From assembly GCA_016720685.1 (NCBI GenBank), contig JADKKC010000008.1, positions 1 to 64,000 of the forward strand: a stretch of 64,000 nucleotides of DNA, read 5' to 3'. The DNA comes from Zoogloea sp. (lineage in GTDB: Bacteria; Pseudomonadota; Gammaproteobacteria; Burkholderiales; Rhodocyclaceae). The notes under the pieces were generated by a model. It was not told the DNA's origin, ran no database searches, and saw only the letters and a list, made by a program, of their open reading frames with translations. Position numbers and translations under genes: made by a program. This document shows positions 1-8,899 of the stretch, piece by piece; the first letter of the stretch is position 1, and each line of letters begins with the position of its first letter.

Positions 1-953
1 GGTGCGCCCGAAGCCTGCTCATGCACTCACGCAAGAGGAGCGCGCGAAGGTGCTGCAGACCGCCAACGATGCGCGCTTTGGCGAACTGCCACCGGCACGC
101 ATCGTGCCGATGCTGGCCGACGAGGGGGTGTATCTGGCGAGTGAGTCGACGTTTGTGCGGGTGTTGCGCGAGCATGGCCAGTCGGAGCGCCGTGGCCGGG
201 CGAAGCTTCCGACAGCCTCCCGCCCACCGAGCACGCATATCGCGACCCGCCCTGGGCAGGTCTGGTGTTGGGACATGACTTATTTGCCGGCGACAGTGGC
301 CGGTCGCTGGTTCCACCTGTACCTGATCCTCGATCTGTACAGCCGCAAGATCATCGGCTGGGAAGTGCATGACAGCGATGTCGCCGAGCATGCGGCCCAT
401 CTTGTGCGCCGCACGGCGCTTGCCGAAGGGATCGCCCGGTTGGCCGACAAGCCTGTCCTGCACGGCGACAATGGCGCCACGCTCAAGGCCACCACGGTAC
501 TGGCGATGCTGCACTGGCTCGGTATCAAACCCTCGTACTCGCGGCCACGCGTCAGCGACGACAACGCGTACGCCGAGGCGCTGTTTCGCACTGCCAAATA
601 TCGGCCCGAGTTCCCAGCGGGCGGCTTTGCGGATCTGGAGGCCTCGCGGCAGTGGGCCCGCCGCTTCGTCGATTGGTACAACGTCGAGCATCGCCACAGT
701 GGCATCCGCTACGTGAGCCCCACCCAGCGCCATGAGGGCAAAGATCACGCGATTCTCGCCGCCCGCCATGCCGTCTATGTGGCAGCCCGCGAGCGCCACC
801 CGGCCCGCTGGTCCGGCCCGACGCGCGACTGGTCGCCCATCGGCGCCGTGACCCTCAATCCTGAAAGGGATACCGTCATCGCGACGGCGGCAGGTGAAGC
901 GAATAGACAGCCATCGGCTGCATGACTGAGGCGACAACTAGCTTGACGCGCAC
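1..953 (+). mobile_element. IS3-family element, right part (copy A)
   Basis: This is the 3' part of an IS3-family element that enters the window from the left. It ends just after the transposase with the terminal motif GGCGACAACTAGCTTGACGC (about 931-951). The same end appears inverted near 2279-2300, where a second copy (copy B) ends. In both copies the bases right after the end are CACCGG. Confidence 0.75.
2..925 (+). CDS. IS3-family transposase OrfB (5' end outside window)
   Basis: DDE integrase-type (rve) transposase that cuts and joins the element ends. The three acidic motifs are visible: WDMTYLPAT (first Asp), LHGDNGATLK (second Asp) and SDDNAYAEALF (Glu). The GTG at position 2 is only the first codon available. 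Copy B (2372-3385) has about 56 more residues upstream, including a helix-turn-helix stretch, so this gene is truncated by the window edge. Within the window it has no frameshift, and the three catalytic motifs are in one frame, unlike copy B. Confidence 0.85.
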   Translation: MRPKPAHALTQEERAKVLQTANDARFGELPPARIVPMLADEGVYLASESTFVRVLREHGQSERRGRAKLPTASRPPSTHIATRPGQVWCWDMTYLPATVAGRWFHLYLILDLYSRKIIGWEVHDSDVAEHAAHLVRRTALAEGIARLADKPVLHGDNGATLKATTVLAMLHWLGIKPSYSRPRVSDDNAYAEALFRTAKYRPEFPAGGFADLEASRQWARRFVDWYNVEHRHSGIRYVSPTQRHEGKDHAILAARHAVYVAARERHPARWSGPTRDWSPIGAVTLNPERDTVIATAAGEANRQPSAA

Positions 954-1903
954 CGGACCCACGGGGTGAAGTAGCCGGCATCGAGCCCGACCGCGCCGAC
1001 CTTCAGATCGAAACGCGTGCGCGCCCGGTCCAGGCGCGTGAGGTAAGGCGTGGCGTCATTGACGTTGCCGGGGGTGACGTGGGTGTCGACGATCAGGGCG
1101 TGCACGCCATCGACGGTGCGGTGATCCAGATAGAAGAAACCCACGGGTTTCTGGTCGCGCACCATGAAGCCGGCGTCGGGATCGACCGTGCTGCGCTTGA
1201 TCTGACGGGTGTCCGCCGCGGCGGTATCCGAAGGGGGTTCGGACGGGGCGGCAGGCGCGCCCGGCGCGCCGCCGTCCCGATCCGGGCCCGCCTCGGACGG
1301 CCCCGCGGGCGCAGCCGTCGTTCGGCGCAGCGGCCGCTGGCCCGCGGCGGCCCGCTCGGCATCCACGGCGGCGTCCAGTTCGGCCAGGTAGGCCGCAGGC
1401 GTTTGTTCGACCTCCACCACGTCGTAATGGCGCTTGTTGGCGTTCGCCTTCAGGTGCGTGCTGTCGGTGTAGAGAACCCGTCCGCCGATCAGTTTGTGTT
1501 CGATCGCCTGCTCGACGATGGTGTCGAAGATGTCCTGCTCGATCCCCGTCCCGGCAAAGCGGCGACGGCGGTTCTGGCTCAGCGTGGAGGCATCGGGCAC
1601 CTTGTCCGTCAGGCGCAGCCCGAGAAACCAGCGGTAGGCCACATTGACCTCGACCTCGCGGACCAGCTGACGCTCCGAGCGCACTCCAAACAGATAGCCG
1701 ATGAACAACATCTTGAACAGCACCACCGGGTCGATGGCCGGGCGGCCGTTGTTCGCTGCGTAGAGCCCTTCGGTCTTCTCGCGGATGAAGTCGAAGCGGA
1801 TGTGCGTGTCGATCAACCGAAGCAGGTGAGTACGCGGAACCAGTTGGTCCAGCGTCACCATCTCCAGTTCGGTCTGAGCAGTGGCGGCGGCAGGCTTGAG
1901 CAT
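938..1903 (-). pseudogene. IS1182-family transposase, C-terminally truncated
   Basis: Transposase of the IS5/IS1182 superfamily. The N-terminal DUF772-type segment (TLDQLVPRTHLLRLID) leads into the DDE region with LYTDSTHLKANANK and GAVGLDAGYFTP. I start it at the ATG at 1903 because the residues upstream look like low-complexity readthrough. The reading frame ends in IS3 copy A sequence right after GYFTP, so the last third of the protein is missing and the gene is dead. A GC-rich inverted repeat at about 1926-1950, upstream of the gene, could be a terminator belonging to the element. Confidence 0.8.
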
Positions 1904-1955
1904 GCCGCTATTATAAAAAAACGAAGCCCCCGGCGGGCGGGGGCTTGGGGGTTTG

Positions 1956-2270
1956 TCAGCAGTCTGAGGCGTTGGTGACGCCCAACGGTTCGCGCTCGGG
2001 GGTGACGACGTAGGTGGGGTGCAGGTACAGGCCGCGCTGGGCTTCAAAGCTGAGCGGCCCCAGCCCGCTCATCGCCTGGCCGTTGTAGTCCAGTTCGGTG
2101 GTGTCCTGGATGCACAGCACGACCGCGTGTTCGCGGATCCGCGCCTGGCTGGCCTGGGCGTGGGCGGTCAGCACCTCTTCCCAGCCCACCTGTTCGTTGC
2201 GCAGGAATCGATACGCAGCGGCCGTTTCGGCCCAGTTCTCGCACGCGCCGGGAATGCTCGCTCCGGGCCG
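1956..2270 (-). pseudogene. IS4/Tn5-like transposase, internal fragment
   Basis: Read leftwards this frame gives ACENWAETAAAYRFL, then VVLCIQDTTELDYNG and GLYLHPTYVVTPEREPLGV. These are hallmark stretches of the N-terminal half of Tn5-like IS4 transposases. It is cut on its C-terminal side by the IS1182-type element. On its N-terminal side it is interrupted by IS3 copy B; the missing N-terminus lies at 3926-4049. It is a fossil of one gene split by two later insertions. Confidence 0.8.
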
Positions 2271-2371
2271 GTGCGCGTCAAGCTAGTTGTCGCCTCAGTC
2301 ATGCAGCCGATGGCTGTCTATTCGCTTCACCTGCCGCCGTCGCGATGACGGTATCCTCCAGGATTGAGGGG

Positions 2372-3385
2372 TCACGGCGCCGATGGGCGACCAGTCGCGC
2401 GTCGGGCCCGGACCAGCGGGCCGGTGGCGCTCGCGGGCCGCCGCCAGACGGCATCGCGGGCGGCGAGGATCGCGTGATCTTCCCCATCATGTCGCTGCGC
2501 CGGGCTCACGTAGCGAATGCCGCTGTGGCGGTGCTCGACGTTGTACCAATCAACGAAGCGGCGGGCCCACTGCCGCGAGGCCTCCAGATCCGCAAAGCCG
2601 CCCGCTGGGAACTCGGGCCGATATTTGGCAGTGCGAAACAGCGCCTCGGCGTACGCGTTGTCGTCGCTGACGCGTGGCCGCGAGTACGAGGGTTTGATAC
2701 CGAGCCAGTGCAGCATCGCCAGTACCGTGGTGGCCTTGAGCGTGGCGCCATTGTCGCCGTGCAGGACAGGCTTGTCGGCCAACCGGGCGATCCCTTCGGC
2801 AAGCGCCGTGCGGCGCACAAGATGGGCCGCATGCTCGGCGACATCGCTGTCATGCACTTCCCAGCCGATGATCTTGCGGCTGGGAGATCGAGGATCAGGT
2901 ACAGGTGGAACCAGCGACCGGCCACTGTCGCCGGCAAATAAGTCATGTCCCAACACCAGACCTGCCCAGGGCGGGTCGCGATATGCGTGCTCGGCGGGCC
3001 GGAGCGCGTCGGAGCTTCGCCTGGCCACGGCGCTCCGACTGGCCATGGTCGCGCAGACCCGCACAAACGTCGACTCACTCGCCAGATACACCCCCTCGTC
3101 GGCCAGCATCGGCACGATGCGTGCCGGTGGCAGTTCGCCAAAGCGCGCATCGTTGGCGGTCTGCAGCACCTTCGCGCGCTCCTCTTGCGTGAGTGCATGG
3201 GCAGGCTTCGGGCGCACCGCACCGGGCCGACCGTCGTCCCGCAGCACGCTCCCTTCGGCCTTCCAGCGCTGCAGCGTGCGCACCGACAGGCCAGCCTCCT
3301 CACAGGCCAGATCAAGGCGCGCCCCGCACCGCTGGGCCGAGTCGAGTTCCTGGACAAGCAGACGGCGATCTTCGAGGCGGGTCAT
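2372..3385 (-). pseudogene. IS3-family OrfB, frameshifted (copy B)
   Basis: Homologous to the OrfB at 2-925, but with compensating frameshifts. Residues from about 113 to 168 read in the wrong frame, which removes the WDMTYL catalytic Asp and the STHIATRPGQ region. The frame then returns at SRKIIGWEVHD. A further shift spoils the C-terminus after HAILAARDAV. The protein keeps an open frame of 337 codons but cannot be an active transposase. This shows how an open frame alone can mislead in this window. Confidence 0.8.
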
Positions 3386-3861
3386 TCGTCCTCGCCCTTG
3401 TCCCGATTGAAGATCGCCGCCAAGTTTTTTCTCAGCACCAGCAGTGCGGCGGCTTCGGCAAGCGCCTTGTCCTTGCGCCGTAACTCACGCTCAAGCTCCT
3501 TGATCCGGCGCCGGTCCTGCTTCGTTTGCTGGGGGCTGGCCCGCGCCTCTTCCGGTTCGGCCAGCGCCTGCCGGGCTGCCTCGCGCCACTGCGCAAGTTC
3601 CTGCGGATACACGCCGTGCTCGCGGCACCAAGCGTTCTTCGCCGCTTCGTCCAGGACCGCTGTCGTCAGCACTGCCTCGAAACGCGCCGCCGCTGTCCAG
3701 GCCCGCTTCGAAGCGGGCCTGGACAGCGCATCACTCCTCCAGCGCTCCAGCGTTGCAACACCCACGCCGATCTCCCGGGCAACCTCTGCCACCGATGCGC
3801 TCTCTGGCGGCAGCAACCGCGCCACCGCCCTGTCCTTGAATTCCTGTCCGTATCGCGCCAC
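3382..3861 (-). CDS. IS3-family OrfA
   Basis: DNA-binding partner of the IS3 transposase. It has a helix-turn-helix in the first 45 residues (SVAEVAREIGVGVATLERWR) and a basic, coiled-coil tail (RRRIKELERELRRKDKALAE) typical of OrfA. The start is GTG at 3861. Its end overlaps the orfB start by four bases, the usual IS3 arrangement. The frame is intact, but its partner orfB is broken. Confidence 0.8.
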   Translation of the reverse strand: MARYGQEFKDRAVARLLPPESASVAEVAREIGVGVATLERWRSDALSRPASKRAWTAAARFEAVLTTAVLDEAAKNAWCREHGVYPQELAQWREAARQALAEPEEARASPQQTKQDRRRIKELERELRRKDKALAEAAALLVLRKNLAAIFNRDKGEDE

Positions 3862-3925
3862 GTCGTTCTCTCATCATCGCCCCCGAATTTAGAATTTTAT
3901 CGAGGCGACAACTATTCTGACGCGG

Positions 3926-4049
3926 GGGGCTTCTGCCCCAGCCGTTCGGCCAGCAGCACCGCACGCTGATTCAGCCGCGCATCGCCCAGCTCGATCGTCT
4001 CAAACTCCTGCTTCGCCCAGCTCATCTTCACGCTCCGTGTGGTCGCCAT
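3926..4049 (-). pseudogene. IS4/Tn5-like transposase, N-terminal fragment
   Basis: From the ATG at 4049 the frame reads SWAKQEFETIELGDARLNQR and ends at LAERLGQKP, the conserved start of Tn5-like transposases. It is cut by IS3 copy B, and the gene resumes at about 2270. This places the IS4 element as the oldest layer of the nest. Confidence 0.8.
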
Positions 4050-4189
4050 TCAGGACGATAGGGTACAGGGCAGGGAGATGTGTGTAATGGGATGCCTAAG
4101 AACAAGCCACAGCTATTTACCGCCGCAGTCGAAGCCAGAAAACGACTCGACTCTTAACGAATCAAAAAAACAATTATCAAATACCAACG

Positions 4190-4209
4190 GCCGCTTATGC
4201 GGCTTTTTT
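4190..4209 (+). terminator. Rho-independent terminator
   Basis: GCCGC, loop TTAT, GCGGC, then six T residues. It reads rightwards. There is no recognisable gene directly upstream on the plus strand, so it may be a relic. Confidence 0.6.
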
Positions 4210-5230
4210 CATTCACAAAAAACTAAACTCAACTTCCATTGGGTTCTCTTCGCCGTTACGAAAATCACCCCGCAAACTTTAACGGCCAGTGTCTGAAAAC
4301 GTGCCGAGCATTCCCGGTTCGATATTTCTAACGAGACCGTGAGAGCGATTTTCCACGGGGAATTTCGCCTACCCTTAGTTTCCGCCTACGAAAAGCACGG
4401 TCTAGGGGAAACTCAATAAAACATTACTCCGATGTTGCATCACTTCCTGCCACCAGAAGTGCATCGTCGCGTGGGGATCACCAGTCCGGTCTGGCATAAG
4501 CCTCCGGCCAACTGGAGCATATCGGTCAATACGGGTTCCGACAACATGCACGCTGAAAACTGCTAACGACTTGAATTTCCTTTCTGTATTTCTATGGGGT
4601 TTCGATTCTTCTGTGGCGAAGAGTGCTTAACGACAAACGAAATCTAAGCACGTCCAGAGGACAGATTTCGACAGGGCCAACAGCCGGGATCACCACGGGC
4701 CAGGGGCACACGATCCTGCAAGCCACAAAACGGCAGAGCAGAACGGAACACAGGGCGCTGGGTGCGGCAGAGCTTGTAAGTCGAGCAGATCCGGCCAACG
4801 TAAAAAATCGTCGAGTTAGTGGTGTTGCTCGAACGCTGCGCTGACGCCTAAACGTGTCGCTGATAGTGGGTACCTTACAGGGGGACTAGCCTTGTTGCCA
4901 CTAGCCCTCTCCCGAGGAGATATATGCAGAGGTGCTAACCCTACGGTATTGAGTCCAGCTCAACGTGATAGCGATTGAATTCTACTTCGGAAAATGAGGG
5001 GTTCGCAAGGCTAAAAGTGAGTTACAAATTTATGTACTGCAAGCGTTAGTTTGTAAAGTAACCCTCCGAGCTTAGAGCCGTGCGGGTTTGCGCTATCTTC
5101 TCGTTGTATCCTTTTTGTTTTGTACTCATTTTGCATACCTGAAACAGCGAGAAAATCTGTACCAAAAAGCGGGGGAAAATTCGCATAGAGCTGCCGACGA
5201 GTGGGCATGGGCGATGCCACCGGATAAACA
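4210..5230. other. AT-richer stretch with no recognised gene
   Basis: About 1 kb of lower-GC sequence. Open frames are short and have no recognisable motifs in either strand. No tRNA-like cloverleaf or repeat was noticed. It leads into the 63-bp repeats. Confidence 0.5.
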
Positions 5231-5239
5231 GAGATGGGT

Positions 5240-5580
5240 AAAAAAATGGATCGAAAGCGTCGAAAACGCGTTCATTTCGACGCACGCCTACGGCTTTGTG
5301 GGAAAAAACAGGCCATGCGTCGAAATGGACGCGTTTTGAACGCACGGCCAAGAGTCGGATGGAAGCCCAAGAGAGCCATGCGTCGAAATGAACGCGTTTT
5401 GAACGCACGGCCAAGAGTCGGATCGCAGCTCAAGAAAGTCATGCGTTCAAATGAACGCGTTTTGAACGCACGGCCAAGAGTCGGATCGCAACTCAAGAAA
5501 GTCATGCGTTCAAATGAACGCGTTTTGAACGCACGGCCAAGAGTCGGATCGCAACTCAAGAAAGTCATGCGTTCAAATGG
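5240..5580. repeat. 63-bp tandem repeat array
   Basis: Four full 63-bp units begin at 5314, 5377, 5440 and 5503. A partial unit starts at 5566 and a degenerate one lies upstream from about 5240. Later units are nearly identical and the first ones diverge. Each unit contains the inverted pair TGCGTTCAAA and TTTGAACGCA around GAACGCG. Because 63 is divisible by three, frames stay open on both strands (for example 5234-5644 plus, 5272-5568 minus), giving 21-residue repeats; I do not treat these as genes. Confidence 0.9.
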
Positions 5581-5729
5581 AATATTTTTTAAACCACGTC
5601 GTCAATCCTCAATGAGGAAACGAAAATATTGGAGATATTTATGAGCTATGGAAACGGATATGCGAGGCAGTTCGGGGAGGGGTGAGAGTGTGTACCGTCG
5701 TTCCTGCCTGCTGCTTTGCTTCTCAAATG

Positions 5730-6024
5730 CCGCACCAAATCGGCCCTTGAAGTCATTCACATTCCCGGTTCTGGCTTCTCAAATCCCGCACCATAAAATC
5801 GTTTATAAATTTTGTTATATACCAATCAATGACTTAGAGCGGACAGGGCGATCAGAACCTGTCTCATAAGCCGCACCAAATCGACCCTTGAAGTCATTCA
5901 CATTCCCGGTTCTGGCTTCTCAAATCCCGCACCATAAAATCGTTTATAAATTTTGTTATATACCAATCAATGACTTAGAGCGGACAGGGCGATCAGAACC
6001 TGTCTCATAAGCCGCACCAAATCG
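5730..6024. repeat. 141-bp tandem duplication
   Basis: Two units, 5730-5870 and 5871-6011, are almost identical. A 13-bp third start (CCGCACCAAATCG) follows at 6012. A shorter motif, TCTCAnAnnCCGCACCAnAAATCG-like, recurs five times (near 5720, 5781, 5861, 5922, 6002). Each unit has an AT-rich core with a promoter-like TATATA region. No gene is seen. Confidence 0.85.
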
Positions 6025-6077
6025 CCACAGCAGGCAGGGCTATCGCACCTACACGACATCCTCAACCAAGCTGACCG

Positions 6078-6153
6078 GTCGCCATCTCAACTAGACGATG
6101 TGCGTCATTTGTACCAACATGGCGTCAATTGATCTAACAAAACAGGTGCTGCC
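6078..6153 (+). promoter_or_regulatory. Duplicated TacAT control region (copy 1)
   Basis: About 75 bp including AACTAGACGATGTGCGTCAT and the bases up to the antitoxin start. It is a near-identical inverted copy of 8165-8240, which precedes the intact tacA. Likely promoter and operator of the antitoxin gene. Confidence 0.6.
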
Positions 6154-6251
6154 ATGACTGCCGTTGCATCGTCGCCTTCCGCACGGTCCGCCCGCCTAGG
6201 GCTACGCGCCACCCCCGAACAAGAGGTCGTGCTACGTCGTGCCGCTGAGGT
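6154..6251 (+). pseudogene. DUF1778 antitoxin, N-terminal fragment
   Basis: The first ~33 codons of a TacA-type ribbon-helix-helix antitoxin (SARLGLRATPEQEVVLRRA), nearly identical to the intact tacA at 7871-8164 but on the opposite strand. It is cut at about 6251 where IS5 transposase sequence begins. There is no toxin beside it. Confidence 0.85.
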
Positions 6252-6826
6252 CGAAGCAGCACACCCGCCGGGGCGAGAAGGACCTGATCGAGCAAGGCGC
6301 AATGCCGGCCGGCTGGAAGCCCGCCAAGCGGCGCCAGAAGGACATCGACGCGACCTGGACCCAGAAGCACGGCAAGAGCCACTTCGGCTACAAGCTCTCC
6401 ATCAACGTCGACAAGAAATACAAGCTCATCCGCAAGATCGAGACCGACACCGCCCGCACGCACGACAGCCAGCACTTCGGCAAGGTCTTCGAGGCGGCCA
6501 ACACGAGCCGGGACGTCTATGCCGACCGAGGCTATCCGTCGGCGGAACGTGAAGCCTGGCTGAAGGAGAACGGCTTTCGCAACCAGATCCAGCGCAAGGG
6601 CCACCGGAACAAGCCGCTGTCCGAGTGCCAGCAACGGCGCAACAAGCGCATCGCCAAGACGCGCGCGCGGGTCGAGCATGTGTTCGGGGCCATCGAGCAG
6701 ATGGGCGGCAAGTTGCTGCGCACCATCGGCCAGGCGCGGGCGAACTTTGCGATGACGATGATGGCGGCCTGCTACAACCTGAAGCGGCTGGTTTACTTCC
6801 AGAAGGCCGGAATCGAGGCCTTCTGA
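6250..6826 (+). pseudogene. IS5-family transposase, C-terminal half
   Basis: Matches residues ~157-345 of the intact IS5 transposase at 35952-36989. Key segments are HGKSHFGYKLSINVDKKYK, DRGYPSAEREAW and ARVEHVFGAIEQMGGK, which carry the second Asp and the Glu. The N-terminal half with the first Asp is missing, so it is inactive. The element's right end is kept (GAGGTGCCC, ending at 6994). Confidence 0.85.
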
Positions 6827-6994
6827 GGCCCGAAATAGGCCGAATCGCTGAAGCCCGAGGCGATTCGGGGCAAAAACGAGAGGGCACCCTGCCGGGGACG
6901 GCGGTGATTTGCCGGAGAAACGGGACTGGATTCGGGCGCGATCACCGTTGTGTGGTGGGAGTTCGCTGAAAACTGCGGGTTATTCGAGGTGCCC
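6827..6994 (+). mobile_element. IS5 right-end remnant
   Basis: The non-coding 3' end of the IS5 remnant. It parallels the region between the stop and the terminal repeat of the complete copy (35787-35951, read inverted). Confidence 0.7.
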
Positions 6995-7133
6995 TTCAGC
7001 CAGACTTCACGCTCCGCAGATGGATGGCCCAGACCTCCCGACTCATGTTGGTCGTGTCGAACACGTTGTCGAAATGCTGATTGTCGTGCGTGCTAGCGGT
7101 GTCGGTCTCGATCTTGCGGATGGCGGGGTTTGA
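6995..7133 (-). pseudogene. IS5 transposase, short antisense fragment
   Basis: About 140 bp resembling 36213-36357 of the intact IS5 copy on the same strand, but more diverged. It is a second, older IS5 scrap directly abutting the right end of the first remnant. Confidence 0.65.
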
Positions 7134-7145
7134 TGAGTGACCGGG

Positions 7146-7373
7146 CTACGCGCCCTCGATGACCCGCGCTACATCACCGTGGCACTCGGCACACTTGCCC
7201 ACCAGCAGCAAGTCGCCACCCTTGATTGCACCGGTGAATTTAGTGATCGTCACTTCGTGCCGGCAGCTTCCGCACCAGACGTTGGACATTAGGCGCTTGC
7301 GGATGTCGGCAGGGATGGATTCCCAGCGTTGGCGGGCCGGTGGGGTGAAGCTGAGGACGGAATCAATACTCAT
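7146..7373 (-). CDS. Small zinc-ribbon-like protein
   Basis: A 75-residue protein of unknown function. It has two CxxC pairs, WCGSCRHEV near residue 35 and KCAECHGDV near residue 60, the spacing of a zinc ribbon. The start ATG is three bases after the tacT stop, so it is probably the third gene of the tacA-tacT transcript. It might be a regulator or an accessory of the toxin-antitoxin pair; nothing in the sequence proves this. Confidence 0.65.
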   Translation of the reverse strand: MSIDSVLSFTPPARQRWESIPADIRKRLMSNVWCGSCRHEVTITKFTGAIKGGDLLLVGKCAECHGDVARVIEGA

Positions 7374-7376
7374 AGA

Positions 7377-7886
7377 TCAACGCACCCAGCGACGGGCATC
7401 TTTGAGGAGTAGCAGCAATTGCTGCTCACGCAATGGCGAGGCGATAAAACCAAACCGGGTGTAAAACTTCCCGGCATCCTCGTCGATGGGATGGGTCAGC
7501 ATCGCCCGGATGCCTGCCTGCTCGGCAATCAACATCGTGCGGCGGATGGCATCCTGCAACAGACCGAAGCCAATTCCACGCCCCTGATCCTGCTGAGATA
7601 CGGCCAACCGTGCCAGGATCACCACCGGTACCGGATATTGCCCCATCCCTTTGCGGATGCGATCTGGTGCTTCCAGGGTATCCACCTGGCCGACGGTCAA
7701 ACTGAAATAACCAGCGACTCGGCCGTCGTCCGCAACCACAAAGGTCTTGGCCGAACCACTGCCCTGGGCTTGCCGGGCATGGCGCAGCAACCAGTCGTTC
7801 AGCGCAGGCTTGCTGCAGTCAAAATCGTCGAACCGATGCTGAGCCCCCAAGGGTTCTGGCCGCGACAAACTCACTGGGCATCCCAA
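7377..7886 (-). CDS. tacT: GNAT acetyltransferase toxin (TacT-like)
   Basis: A 169-residue N-acetyltransferase of the GNAT fold, probably acetylating aminoacyl-tRNA as characterised TacT toxins do. The acetyl-CoA-binding loop is QDQGRGIGFGLL. The family signatures FDCSKPALNDWL near the start and GFIASPLREQ near the end are present. It overlaps the 3' end of the DUF1778 antitoxin gene by 16 bp, the classic arrangement of these operons. Length is usual for the family and the frame is intact. Confidence 0.85.
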   Translation of the reverse strand: MGCPVSLSRPEPLGAQHRFDDFDCSKPALNDWLLRHARQAQGSGSAKTFVVADDGRVAGYFSLTVGQVDTLEAPDRIRKGMGQYPVPVVILARLAVSQQDQGRGIGFGLLQDAIRRTMLIAEQAGIRAMLTHPIDEDAGKFYTRFGFIASPLREQQLLLLLKDARRWVR

Positions 7887-8164
7887 GGTGCCTTGCGGCT
7901 GAACAGATCGGCCAGGCCTTCGTTGGGCTGTTCAGGGCGATCCAGCAGATTCATCAGGGCTTGGTACTGGTTGCCCGAGACCATAAACAATCGTTGATCG
8001 AGCAGCGTCTGTTCGGCGGCCAGGCAAGCGCTGTCGAGGATGAAGTCGGTCAACGACTTGTGGGCCACCTCGGCGGCACGGCGCAGCACCACCTCCTGTT
8101 CAGGGGTGGCGCGCAGCCCGAGGCGGGCAGACCGGGCGGAAGGGGACGATGCAAGGGCAGTCAT
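7871..8164 (-). CDS. tacA: DUF1778 antitoxin (TacA-like)
   Basis: A 97-residue ribbon-helix-helix antitoxin. N-terminal DNA-binding segment SARLGLRATPEQEVVLRRAA; C-terminal toxin-wrapping tail with FILDSACLAAEQTLLDQ and LDRPEQPNEGLADLF. Precedes and overlaps tacT. Expected to repress its own promoter at 8165-8240 together with the toxin. A second copy of its start lies inverted at 6154. Confidence 0.85.
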   Translation of the reverse strand: MTALASSPSARSARLGLRATPEQEVVLRRAAEVAHKSLTDFILDSACLAAEQTLLDQRLFMVSGNQYQALMNLLDRPEQPNEGLADLFSRKAPWDAQ

Positions 8165-8240
8165 GGCAGCACCTGTTTTATTAGATCAATTGCCGCAATG
8201 TTAGTACAAATGACGCACATCGTCTAGTTGCGATGGTGAC
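8165..8240 (-). promoter_or_regulatory. TacAT promoter/operator region (copy 2)
   Basis: Contains CATCGTCTAGTTGCGATGG near 8219-8237 and the bases shared, inverted, with 6078-6153. This is the presumed control region of tacA-tacT. Confidence 0.55.
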
Positions 8241-8245
8241 CGGCT

Positions 8246-8880
8246 ACCACTGTGGCCGAAACGCAGGTCATCCAGCTTGTCAATGCACATGCTATTGCCG
8301 TTCGTCGTTTCGACCGGGCGAAGGGGTGGCGGATTCACAGCATCTCGGCGGGCACCGCTATCCGCGCTGCCACTGCATCGGGCGACGAACCCGAAATTGG
8401 GTGTCCGACGTTGGCGCGAATCCTGCGCCGCGTGGGTATCACCCAGGACGACACCAACCAGCGGGACGCCCGAGAGCTTTTCGGGCGCATGGTGTTCAAT
8501 ATCCTGATGGACAACACCGATGACCACGAGAAAAACCATGCTTTATTGGTGGCCCATCCGTTCGAACATGGCCGCCTGAAGCTTGCGCCGGCCTACGACG
8601 TCCTGCCGACGAATTCGGGACAGGGCTCTACCAGGAGTTCATCTGCGGCGCGCACGACTGGGACTCTACGCTCGATAACGCGATGTCGCAGTGCGATGCG
8701 TTTGGGCTGCTGCCTGCGGAGGCAGCAGCCGAGGTGGTCGGTGTGATCGGGATAGTGACCATCTGGCAGGCGCACTTTGCGGAAGTTGGCGTGTCGGCAA
8801 GCGATATCGAGAGTCTTGCAGAGCGCATCGACGGCGGGGAGCTTATGAAGCAGCGGTCCTTATTCGACCCAGCCCGTTTT
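8246..8880 (+). pseudogene. hipA: HipA kinase, C-terminal remnant with frameshift
   Basis: Frame one gives FNILMDNTDDHEKNHALLV and LKLAPAYDVLPT, the HipA kinase catalytic region (DD..KN) and the following Asp motif. After about 8625 the protein continues in another frame as YQEFICGAHDWDSTLDNAM, then ASDIESLAERIDGGELMKQR. The N-terminal third is absent and one base is lost near 8625, so it is a dead gene. There is no hipB upstream. It is unrelated in detail to the intact hipBA at 32924-34494. Confidence 0.75.
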
Positions 8881-8899
8881 CAAGCCACGCCGGTCAGAA

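Larger units (their letters stand above)
2279..3925 (-). mobile_element. IS3-family element, complete length (copy B)
   Basis: The ends are GCGTCAAGCTAGTTGTCGCC at the left (2279 onward) and CGAGGCGACAACTATTCTGA at the right (about 3901-3921), matching inverted ends of one IS3 element. It carries orfA (3382-3861) and a damaged orfB (2372-3385). It lies inside an IS4/Tn5-like transposase gene whose two parts flank it. A 69-bp copy of its right end recurs at 53372-53440. Confidence 0.8.

Noticed and set aside
938..2047. Start of the IS1182 transposase at 2047
   Set aside because: The first ~48 residues are low-complexity readthrough of flanking IS4 sequence; the family start fits the ATG at 1903.
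1..3925. Composite transposon bounded by the two inverted IS3 copies
   Set aside because: The enclosed DNA is only IS fragments, the right copy is catalytically dead, and no outer target duplication can be seen in the window.
4039..4296. 85-codon plus-strand open frame
   Set aside because: It crosses a terminator-like hairpin and has no motif; probably chance in AT-richer DNA.
5234..5644. 136-codon repetitive open frame over the 63-bp repeats, and antisense frames at 5272-5568 and 5046-5414
   Set aside because: Frames stay open on both strands only because the unit is 63 bp. There is no ribosome-binding site or known domain, so it is kept as a DNA repeat.
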